From assembly GCA_011763485.2 (NCBI GenBank), contig JAANSK020272490.1:1-21139 (forward strand): a stretch of 21,139 bases of DNA, written 5' to 3'. This document shows positions 1-8,157 of the stretch, in pieces. The translations under genes and the position numbers were made by a program. A model generated the notes under the pieces. It was not told where the DNA came from, ran no database searches, and saw only the letters and a program-made list of their open reading frames with translations. Origin of the DNA: Isoetes engelmannii. Its lineage: Eukaryota > Streptophyta > Lycopodiopsida > Isoetales > Isoetaceae. The first letter of the stretch is position 1. Each line of letters begins with the position of its first letter.

Positions 1-141
1 ATGTTACATGAGGCTTTACAAGCCACAATTTTGATGTACAAAGTTTTCATATAAATATAAATCTTCAGTTTACAATGTTTTAATACAGTGTGAATGTTTT
101 TGAATCAGTATCTCTTGCATACTGTTTTCTGAATTCTAACT

Positions 142-458
142 TCAACCCGAGTTTGGGAGTCTACACATTATTTGTTGGTAGGCGTCTTCAGCCATAGTAT
201 ACAATCCACAATTCTCTTCATCTGCAATCATTTCAAAGTTAGCTAATCTTACAAGATGGCTGTACACACTAGCCATAGGTTTGTCATCCAGTAGCTCAAA
301 TTGGAGACCACCCAACTGTTTATAATAATGTCCTGAAACATTAACAGATTCAATCCCAAATACATTTCCCCATCCATCTACATAGTCTTCCAGCAAAGTG
401 TTCTTTGCTTCTGTGCACTTTAAGACATAAAAATGAACTCCCTCTTCATTATCTTCTT
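142..458 (-). CDS. Terminal coding exon of an unidentified gene
   Basis: The minus strand has an open frame ending in TGA at 142-144. Read upstream, it stays open past its first ATG (396) to a good splice acceptor (TGCAG at about 463-459), so the exon probably starts at 458 and the 84-residue ATG-initiated version is an artefact. The exon would encode about 105 residues: an acidic start (EDNEEG), then HFYVLKCTEAK, a DGWGN motif, a GHYYKQLGG motif and a SHLVRLANFEM stretch. The mixed hydrophobic/charged composition and normal codon use look like a real folded domain. I do not recognise the family. The rest of the gene should lie upstream on the minus strand, beyond or beneath the purine-rich tract, but I could not find the previous exon. 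No clear AATAAA follows the stop within the window. Confidence 0.55.
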
Positions 459-579
459 CTGCATTCGTAAGTATATAATGAATCAGACCCTAATTTGGAT
501 GGCTTAGATCAATTCATTGCATCTGGAGGCAAAGACTTATCGCACGACTTCCCACCACCATGATTGATCATGCATGATC

Positions 580-1500
580 TCTTAAGGAAAAAGGGAGGAG
601 GAAAATAGGAAAGTGAATGGCAAAAGGGCATGAGGTAAAGGGAAAAAAGAAAGGAAAAAATGACACAAGAAAAAAGGTGAAGCGGGAAATGGTGATAAAA
701 CGGTAAAAGGACATGGGAAACGGGAAAGGGAAAAGAAAAAGGGAGTGGGAAAAGGGAAAAAAAGGCAGGGGGGAAGAGGGAAAGGGTGGGGAAAGGAAGA
801 AAAGGGAAGGGAAGAAAGGGAAGAGGAAAGGGGTGGGGAAAAAGGACGGGAAACGAGCATGGGAAAAGGAAAAGGGAGAGAAAAGGGACGGGGAAAGGGA
901 AAAAAGGGAAGAGAACGGGGAAAAGGGAAAGGGAAGGGGGAAAAGGGAAACGAAAAGAGGGCATGTGACAAGGGGGACGAGGAAAAGGGTGGGGAGAAAT
1001 GGAAGTTCAAAAGGGCATGGGAAAAGAGAAAGAGAAAGGAAAAGGAAAAGAAAAAAGGAGGGGGAAAGGGAAGAAGAGAACGAAAAATGTGCACGGCAAA
1101 AAGAGGAAGAGGAAGAGTGTGAGGAAATGAAAAAAGGCATCGGAAAAAAGAAAGGGAAAAGGAAAGAAAAAGGACAGGAAAAAAGGGAAAAGGGAAGAGA
1201 AATTCTGGCATGCGAAAAAAAGAAAGATGAAAAGGATGGAGAAAAGGGAAGGCATGGAAAAAGGTAAAAGGAAATAGAGGGGGAATGGAGAAAAAGGTTA
1301 CGGGAAAAGGGGAGGAGGGAAAAGGTAGGGAGGAGGAAAAGAAAGGGGAAAAGGGAAAGGGGGGGGGGGGAAGGAGGGGGAGGGAGGAGAAAACATGTAG
1401 GAAAAACGAGAAAAGGGGAAAAGAAAAAAGGGCAATGTGTATGAAAACGAGGAAAAGGGAAAAACAGGGTAGAACAAAAAGGCGAATGGAAGGGGGAAAT
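580..1500. repeat. Long polypurine/polypyrimidine tract
   Basis: About 920 bp of the plus strand is almost entirely A and G, in degenerate units such as GGGAAAAGGGAAA, GGAAAAGG and GAGGAAAAGG, broken by scattered single pyrimidines (often CATGGGAAA) and one G10 run near 1361-1370. It has no fixed period, so it resembles a decayed minisatellite of GGGAAAA-type units. It is not the plant telomere repeat. All long open frames here (Lys/Glu/Gly/Arg-rich on plus, Phe/Pro/Ser/Leu-rich on minus) follow from the skewed composition and are not genes. The frequent GGG runs could form G-quadruplexes, and mirror-symmetric purine runs could form triplex (H-) DNA. Confidence 0.9.
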
Positions 1501-2330
1501 AGTGTCGATGCACAAAAACCTCTTATAGCCCAGCAATGCTGGGCACCATTTAGTGTGTGTAGAAAAAAGTAAACAAGTCTCTACGTATTACCTAATCAAT
1601 GAAGTTCAAGGCCTGAAATGCTAACTAACATCAAATCCCTCTTTGACTTATTATAGATTATTTTGTTGCTAATTGAAGTCATCTCTGGTCATAGTTATTA
1701 TTTGAACAATTTTTAGCCCTTTATTTCCTTTGTTCATTATTCATAGGCATTATCGTCACTCTCCTCATCTCTTGCTCATGAAATTATTGGTGACATTTCG
1801 ATGTACTATCTAACATGTCCTACAATCTCTTATTTTGTATATAGATTGTTTGGAAATTAACTCTCCTCCAACGATATAGGGGCAATCCGTAGTGATTGAG
1901 CACCTTGCTTTCTATATTTATTATCTCATAATCCAAACCAACAACCGATATGCTATCCATCATTTAATATAAGTGTAAGTAGAACGCAAATCTGACTAAA
2001 CATAAAAGAGATATGGCCAATCTGATTCTTTAAATAGATATGGCCATCATGTGATTCCATTATATTGGATATCAAATCACTAACATTGATCTAAATATGA
2101 AGAACAACTTCATGCATATAAATTCTCATCCGTGTATTAAGTTACCACCACTCTGAACTATATTCAACAAGAAATTCTACTTGTTCAAACAATGTTTTTT
2201 CTTATATTGGTCACGTGAAAAGACTCGCTAACGTAAATCAAAATGAAATCTATAATACAACGTCTCAAAAGATTATTGATCTAGAAATTACCACAAGAAA
2301 TAGTTGCAACAACCACCAAGCTGTTTTGCA
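1501..2330. other. AT-rich intergenic spacer
   Basis: I see no convincing coding frame, RNA gene or terminal repeat here. The segment is ordinary AT-rich spacer between the purine tract and the 3' end of the propeller fusion gene. Confidence 0.5.
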
Positions 2331-2336
2331 ACCTCA

Positions 2337-2342
2337 TTTATT
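2337..2342 (-). terminator. Candidate polyadenylation signal of the propeller fusion gene
   Basis: AATAAA on the minus strand (TTTATT on plus) lies about 60 nt past the TAG stop of the fusion gene, in an AT-rich context suited to a plant near-upstream element. Confidence 0.45.
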
Positions 2343-2401
2343 TATATTTATCTTATAATACGATACTACAAATTACTTATGCTAGGACGACATCCCTAGG
2401 T

Positions 2402-5161
2402 CTAGATGCACAGGTAAGTGCTTGAGCATATTGGACTTGGATATGCAGAGATTCCAACGTTGTAGACCTTCTTATCTCCCTCCCAATTGGAACCATTGAA
2501 CACATTATACCAGAGCTCTGTATAGCCATTGTAGAGACAGTAAATTTTATTCTGAAATACCAGTGCCCCAGGCTCGTTTAACAAGCGTGTTTTGTCCACC
2601 ATCTTATCCCCCAGCCATTGGCGACCATCAAAGATATTAAACCATAGCTCGGCATTATTATCCGGTCCCTGGTGAAAACAATACAACTTTTCATTGAACA
2701 CCACTAGTGAAGGACGTCCAGATGTCCCCACATGTGGAACTAGTGTTTCAGCCTCCCAGTTAGTTCCATCAAAGGTCCTATACCACAACTCCCAGTTAGC
2801 ACGTTGGTAAAAGCAGTATATTTTGTCATTAAATGACACTACGGAAGGTGATGATGACATGCTACTGTCTTGAACAATTTTGTCCCCTTCCCAATTGGTC
2901 CCATTAAAGACATTATAAAAAAGCTGAGCTTTGCAATTGCCGCCACCTTGATGGAAACAATACAATTTATTCCTATGCATAATGACAGATGGCGATGCAT
3001 AATGCGACGTGTTCTGCACTCTGATGTCTCCTTCCCACCTAGATCCATCAAATACATTATACCAAAGCTCACCAGTGTTTTCTTGACCTTGATGAAAGCA
3101 AAAAAGCTTTTCATTGAAGTCAATTAAAGAAGGCTCCATCGAGGTTCCAGTATATAGAACTCGTTTGTCACTTTCCCAACCTTTGCCATCAAACGTGGTA
3201 TACCAAAGCCAACCATCAGTACCTTGGTGGTACACAGATATACTGGGTTCGGGTATCACTTGAAAGGTCCACGTTGATCCAATAATGGTGAGCTCGCCAT
3301 TAACTTGTATGTCCACCCGCCAGAACCAAAAACCTTGAGCCAATTCCCCAATGTTGGCACTAGTCATAGTAGTTACAAAAGTAGTAGTGGTAGTGTCACG
3401 TACACTTTTGTAGTCTCTGCCAAGGTATACCTTGAAAAGAACACAAGTATCAGAGGTTTTTTCTTCTTTTCTTTTCAATAATAATAGGGGGAGGCTATTA
3501 CTCACAATTACGACACTATCTTAAATACTATAATTTTCTACTCTAAAAATTCATCCACCATGGCACAAAAAACGAACAGGAAAAGCATGGGCCACATCAT
3601 GTTCGTAATAGCCTCCCCCTATTATTATGTGGGGTAATGGCCCGGGGGAAGCCATTACGCCCTGCTCGGCCTGGCTCGCCCTAACAGGCTCGCAAGGGCC
3701 TTGCAGGCCGTAATAGCCTCCCCCGGGCCATTATCCCTCCCTTTATTTCAGAATGACCACAAGCATAAGAGACTGTGCACAATGACTGCTCACCTTATAG
3801 ATCAAGTTGCCATCAAGTTTGGATAGCCATTCGAGCTTCACGCCTTTGCCTCCCACTTTTGTGCCGATCCCAGGCCTAGAAGCCGAGACGGCCACATCCA
3901 CATCAGGTACTAAAGCTAAGTCCTTTGGTAGTTGATAAGTAAGGTTATCTTCTTGCACGCCGAATCCCCATACGTCGTAAGCATCAGAGTTCTCTCTCGG
4001 AAGTTTGAATGGATTATGGCCAGATTTACTGCAGTTGCAAGGAGGAGGGCATGCACAAGAAGGACCACAGCTGCAATGTTGGGTAGAATTTATAAGCCCA
4101 GTAGCTTCTCCTTTCAAGTGCACCAATTGGGATTGGGACAACTCCGACACATAGAGGTCAGACTTGTGGCGAATGACACGATGCGTGTTGCTTGCATGGG
4201 TTGGCATGACCATTGTGTCCTGCCTTACAATCCGATTGCCTTGAACAACCACAGTGAAGACTGCATCAACTGATTCTTTGGAGACGCCCGTCGAGCTCAG
4301 AAGCCAAAGACGTAGCAGTTTGCCTTGAGTTGCAGTGTAGAAGTTATCATCGAAAGCCACAGTTATGAAGCCAATTTTGAGGCCTTGGGGAGGTGCTGGA
4401 AGAGTAAACCATGTTATTACTCCGTCCCCTGAAATGCGGCCAAAAACTCCAGATTTGGAGTTGGCTGGTATGAGTAGAGTGATCCACAGGTTACCATCAG
4501 GCCCTGCAACCACTGCCAGTGGTTTTGTTCCTGCACTAGGTGGAATGTCGATGAAGATTGGTGATTCAGATCCAGCAGGAAACTTGATAAGCTTGTTATC
4601 ACTATCAAGACTAGCATAGACATCCCCATTACTGGGGTGCACTGCAACGTATGTAGGCTTGCCATTGCAGGAATATATGGATATAGGCTCCTCTTTTGAA
4701 AGATCCAAAATATGAGCCTTCACAAGATGACCACTTTCCTTGCATGTGCTCCAGATATAATCACCAGATTCGATGATGGCATGAGGCCCTTTGACAGATG
4801 GAGGCAACTGGATCTTGCTGCGTATCACAAGATGCTTGGATGGGTCGAGGAGCAGGATTGTATTGTCATTCTCAAGAGTAGCCCATAAACAGCCAGGGTA
4901 CTTTGCTGATATCGTCAGGCCATGGAGGCCACTCGCTATACCAGTACCTAGGCCAAAGCTCTCCAAGGTAAAAGGGATGCCTGCATCATCAAGCCGCATC
5001 TTGAGCAGGCGGCTTGGTTCCTGCTGCGAAATGAGTAGCAAATCATTCTCGGCCGGAATAATGACCATCTCGTGCGTCATTCCTGCAGCCGGAAGCTGGT
5101 ACTCTGTTATCCCCTTGTAAACTACAATGCCCTCGGCATCGTGATTCCTTGTGCAGCCCAT
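2402..5161 (-). CDS. Vgb-like beta-propeller / FN3-like / lectin-like propeller fusion (2 exons)
   Basis: Exon 1 is 5161-3794 (456 codons) and exon 2 is 3430-2402, giving about 798 residues. The 363-bp intron is phase 0, with donor AAG|GTGAGC and acceptor TTTTCAAG|GT. Residues about 15-345 form a propeller of the virginiamycin B lyase type, with motifs EYQLP, LHGL, GPHAI, GPDGNLW and FGRISGDG. Residues 363-377 are a regular CxC-x3-CxC-x3-CxC cluster. Residues about 417-515 look like a fibronectin-III fold (LEWLSKLDG, then IYK|VYLG across the splice, then GFWFWRVD and STWTFQV). That this module is only complete after splicing supports the gene model. Residues about 520-798 hold six repeats of about 47 residues, each with YCFHQG-like and LWYNVFDG..WEGD-like motifs, resembling lectin-type propellers (tectonin/PLL-like). 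No signal peptide or membrane segment is seen, so it is probably cytosolic. The function is unknown; lyase activity and sugar binding are inferences from fold. An alternative is two separate genes, but the phase match makes that unlikely. Confidence 0.82.
3478..3628. repeat. Intronic inverted-repeat element A
   Basis: A perfect 24-bp inverted repeat (3478-3501 and 3605-3628, core GGGGGAGGCTATTAC) flanks a loop of about 100 bp, all inside the intron of the fusion gene. It looks like a small foldback or MITE-type insertion, related in core sequence to the element immediately beside it. Confidence 0.7.
3631..3737. repeat. Intronic palindromic element B (MITE-like)
   Basis: Arms of about 31-35 bp (3631-3665 and 3703-3737) begin GGGRTAATGGCCCGGGGGA and pair with only a few mismatches around a GC-rich centre of about 37 bp. 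The element is far more GC-rich than its surroundings and lies 3 bp from element A, with which it shares the GGCTATTAC core. Both would fold into strong hairpins in the pre-mRNA. A short target duplication could not be defined. Confidence 0.7.
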
Positions 5162-5324
5162 AGTCAGCCTTGTGTAGTGAAGAAGAAAAAACTCAGGTGA
5201 TTTCTTGGAACTGATATATCTGAGATGCTAACTATGAATGGTTGGAACTTTTTGGCAAGAGTCACTTGAAGTTATGACCGCCAGTAGTTTCAATACATTG
5301 TGTGGCTGAGTCTAAAGCATCACC

Positions 5325-5333
5325 ATATATATA
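5325..5333 (-). promoter_or_regulatory. TATA box of the propeller fusion gene
   Basis: TATATATAT on the minus strand lies about 165 bp upstream of the ATG at 5161, predicting a 5' leader of roughly 130 nt. It is the best TATA match between the start codon and the repeat array. Confidence 0.5.
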
Positions 5334-5614
5334 GACTATAGTATGGTATGTGGATACCCTTGGTGGATACTGGGAACGCGTGTCAATTAAGTATTGTGAA
5401 TGAAGACAAGCATCATACATGACTTGGCTTTAAAGATCAAAAAGATGTTATGTACATATATAGGGCAATTACAATTTATTAATGCTAGGTGGTATCATGC
5501 ATTGTGTGATCAACAAATAAGTGACTAAAGCCATCCCATTGGTCAACAAAAACAAGTCATGCTACTATACATACGAGACCATGCATCATGTCATAAGCAT
5601 GATAATTGACTTGG

Positions 5615-5998
5615 TTTAAGAGATCAGAGATGTTATTGTACATATAGGGCCATGGCAATTTATTATTTTGTATTATTAATGATGTAAGTTGGTAATGGTA
5701 GGTAGCATTGCATTAAAGGGATGTGAGAAACAACACGGATCTCTAATGTATGTAAGGTGTCTACCATGTTGTAACAATACGACTCATTCTGACGTTGTAG
5801 AAACTTTCAAGTTAAAAAAAGAAGTGACTAAAGCCATCTTATTCGTTGACAGAACAAGTTGTGTTACTATACATATGAGACCATGCAACATGTCATAACC
5901 ATAAGCGTATCCCACAAACATGTCAATCAAGTAATGACAATAGACAAGTTACTGTATCCCACAAACATGTCAATCAAGTAATGACAATGTAAACAAGC
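5615..5998. repeat. Recent direct repeat, copy 1 (575-bp offset)
   Basis: This segment is almost identical to 6190-6573. By eye I count about four single-base differences over 5638-5990, so the duplication is much younger than the other copies in the array. It contains two tandem 47-bp units (from 5907 and 5954) starting GTATCCCACAAACATG. Confidence 0.85.
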
Positions 5999-6189
5999 AT
6001 GGTAAATGGGTTGGTAAGTTGCTAATGCTAGGGGCATTATGCAGTATGGGATCACCAATAAGTGACTAAATCCATCACATTGGTGGACAAGAACAAGTTG
6101 CATTACTATACATATGGGACAAGAACAAGTTGCATTACTATACATATGAGACCATCCAACAGGCATAAAGATGATAAATAACTTAATTT

Positions 6190-6573
6190 TCAGAGATCAA
6201 AGAGATGTTACTGTACATATAGGGCCATGGCAATTTATTAGTTTGTATTATTAATGATGTAAGTTGGTAATGGTAGGTAGCATTGCATTAAAGGGATGTG
6301 AGAAACAACACGGATCTCTAATGTATGTAAGGTGTCTACCATGTTGTAACAATACGACTCATTCTGACGTTGTAGAAACTTTCAAGTTAAAAAAAGAAGT
6401 GACTAAAGCCATCTTATTCGTTGACAGAACAAGTTGTGTTACTATAGATATGAGACCATGCAACATGTCATAAACATAAGCGTATCCCACAAACATGTCA
6501 ATCAAGTAATGACAATAGACACGTTACTGTATCCCACAAACATGTCAATCAAGTAATGACAATGTAAACAAGC
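6190..6573. repeat. Recent direct repeat, copy 2
   Basis: Near-identical partner of 5615-5998, offset by 575 bp, including the same tandem 47-bp units (from 6482 and 6529). The internal 47-bp duplication therefore predates the large one. Confidence 0.85.
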
Positions 6574-6723
6574 ATGATAAATGGCTTGGTTTAGAGATCA
6601 AAGAGACGTTACTGTACATATAGGGCAATTGCAAGTTATTGTTTTTTATTAGCTATAGCAAGTTGCTAATGCTAGGTGGCATTGCAGTAAAGGAATGTGA
6701 GACACAACGCGGATCTCTCAATG

Positions 6724-6730
6724 TATTTAA
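6724..6730 (+). promoter_or_regulatory. TATA-like box of the plus-strand Vgb-like gene
   Basis: TATTTAA lies about 75 bp upstream of the ATG at 6799. In the duplicated upstream copies at about 5748 and 6323 the matching site reads TATGTAA, so those copies may lack a good TATA box. Confidence 0.4.
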
Positions 6731-6798
6731 GAAGTGTCTACCATGTTGTAACACTACAACTCAACAAAGTAAGTGTTTCATTTAGAGTTGAGTGAGCA

Positions 6799-7986
6799 AT
6801 GGCCAACAAGATGAATGTTGTAGCTAGAGGTGTCTTTCCAATCAATAAGGCAGTGTATGAATACCAACTTCCTGCTGCACGCTCGACACACGAGATAATA
6901 CTGATTGCATCAAGCTCTGTTGGCAACAATGGTGATATGCTGCTCATTTCTCAGCAGTATCCTGCCCGTCTGATCAAAATGAAGCTAGATACTGCCACGG
7001 GCCGCCCCTCCTGCGCACACAGCTTCACAGTTTGCAGCCTGCACTCGGGCTTCCACGGCCTAGTTGCATCGGCAAAGCATCCAGGATGTGTATGGGGCAC
7101 ACTTCAATTCGACAACGTGATTATGTTGATCGATGCTTCAAAGGATGACGAGAAGGAAATGGTGCTTCAAAGGATTCAGCTTCCGGATACGGTTGCAGGT
7201 CCGCATGGAATCATCGAATCTGGTGATTTTGTGTGGACAACATGCAAGGATAGCAACCATGTTGTGAAGGTGGATGTTGTAAAAGGATGTGTGGCTGCTG
7301 TGTACCACAGCGATGCTAGGCCTATTTTTGTAGCAGTGCATCCCACCAGCCAGGAAGTGTATGCAAGCCTGGACAAGGATAGCAAGATCTTGAGGATCCG
7401 CGACAATTCTGGCACAACGTCGGTGATCGACATAGACCCAAAAAAGGGGAGAACTCCTGTTGGGCTTATCCCAGGGCCTGATGGCAACCTCTGGTTCACA
7501 CTAGTACAATCTCCTGCTGGCAGCTTGGAGGCCAGCTTTGGCCGCATTTCTTCAAATGGGGACATCACTATATTTTCCCTTCCAGAGGAAAATCGGCCGC
7601 CAAGTCGACACGTGGGCTTCTTGCACCTTGCTTTTGATTATGAAGGCTTCGCCCTTTCTAAGAACCATGTCCGATTGTGGCTCCTCAGTAGCAGTGTCGT
7701 AGATAAGTCCGTTGTAGATGCAATCTTCACTGTCACCATGGAAATGGAAGCCGCTAGTTGCACCTTCAAACCTGTGAAGTATGAGACTGTGTTTCTTGCC
7801 ACCCAGGCAATTGCTGCTCACCGCATTTTGCCCCACAAGTCTGGCCTATTTGTGACAGAGCTTGGCGCGTCAATGCTGGCCCATTTGAGTGGTGCTGCCG
7901 TGGGATTAGAGCTTCCATTGCAACCCAATATATCCAATGGGCAAAACTACGACAAAGCGATTCCTTTCAAGTGCCATGTGGCATGA
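6799..7986 (+). CDS. Vgb-like beta-propeller protein (single-domain paralog)
   Basis: An intronless frame of 395 residues. The ATG at 6799 has a good plant context (GCAATGGC). The protein aligns along its whole length with the propeller half of the minus-strand gene at 3794-5161: EYQLPAA, LLISQQ..R..KM, GFHGL, HPGCVWGTL, GPHGIIESGD, VAVHP, VYASLDKDSK, GPDGNLWFTL, FGRISSNGDIT, RLWLLSSS and FVTELGAS. The GPDGNLWFT and FGRIxxxGxIT-type blade signatures are typical of virginiamycin B lyase. It stops about where the propeller ends, without the CxC cluster, FN3-like module or lectin-like repeats, and no such sequence follows downstream. It has no signal peptide. Vgb eliminates across the ester bond of type B streptogramins, but the catalytic glutamate expected two residues before the GPH histidine is glycine here, so another substrate or a binding role is more likely. 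The gene is divergent from its paralog, with 1.64 kb between the start codons. Confidence 0.85.
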   Translation: MANKMNVVARGVFPINKAVYEYQLPAARSTHEIILIASSSVGNNGDMLLISQQYPARLIKMKLDTATGRPSCAHSFTVCSLHSGFHGLVASAKHPGCVWGTLQFDNVIMLIDASKDDEKEMVLQRIQLPDTVAGPHGIIESGDFVWTTCKDSNHVVKVDVVKGCVAAVYHSDARPIFVAVHPTSQEVYASLDKDSKILRIRDNSGTTSVIDIDPKKGRTPVGLIPGPDGNLWFTLVQSPAGSLEASFGRISSNGDITIFSLPEENRPPSRHVGFLHLAFDYEGFALSKNHVRLWLLSSSVVDKSVVDAIFTVTMEMEAASCTFKPVKYETVFLATQAIAAHRILPHKSGLFVTELGASMLAHLSGAAVGLELPLQPNISNGQNYDKAIPFKCHVA

Positions 7987-8157
7987 CGTAAAAAAAAAAC
8001 TATCTCACTTAATTTCTTAATTTGCTATCTTAATATTTATATATTTTTTTTTTTTATGTATAAAGGTAGTAGTCAATGATATCTAGAATAATGTACAAAA
8101 AATGTTGCTAAAATTAAACTATTTATCTATCTTAAGGTTCTTAATTTGCTATCTTAT
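7987..8157. other. 3' flank of the Vgb-like gene
   Basis: AT-rich, with an A run just after the stop, a long T run near 8042-8056 and two copies of a 19-bp sequence (TTCTTAATTTGCTATCTTA at about 8014 and 8138). The second copy abuts the foldback element. Confidence 0.5.

Larger units (their letters stand above)
5425..6790. repeat. Array of promoter-derived repeats between the divergent propeller genes
   Basis: Segments beginning near 5425, 5601, 5985, 6190 and 6577 share the same ordered motifs: GATCAAAGAGATGTTACTGTACATATAGGG-type starts, CAATTTATTA, GCTAATGCTAGG, AAGGGATGTGAGA, GGATCTCT, GTGTCTACCATGTTGTAAC, AAGTGACTAAAGCCATC and ACCATGCAACATGTCATAA. The last copy is the immediate upstream region of the plus-strand gene at 6799, so the others look like duplicated upstream/promoter DNA. 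The small open frames in them (for example 5689-5898 and 6264-6473) are alike only because the DNA is duplicated. Confidence 0.8.

Noticed and set aside
509-1572. Several long frames in the purine tract (Phe/Pro/Ser-rich on minus, Lys/Glu/Gly/Arg-rich on plus)
   Set aside because: They overlap on both strands in several frames and arise only because purine-rich DNA lacks stop codons; there is no domain or normal codon use.
3932-5120. Plus-strand frames opposite the propeller exon (3932-4273, 4365-4619, 4791-5120)
   Set aside because: They are antisense shadows of a well-supported coding exon and show no recognisable protein.
5689-6473. Two nearly identical 69-codon frames (5689-5898 and 6264-6473) as a small repeated gene
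   Set aside because: Their similarity follows from the 575-bp DNA duplication, and the older copies of the repeat do not preserve the frame.
5425-6790. CRISPR-like array between the divergent genes
   Set aside because: The units are long, unevenly spaced and degenerate, without short repeats alternating with unique spacers; they are duplicated promoter DNA in a plant genome.
7138-7836. Minus-strand frames within the Vgb-like gene
   Set aside because: They are antisense shadows of the plus-strand gene with no domain support.
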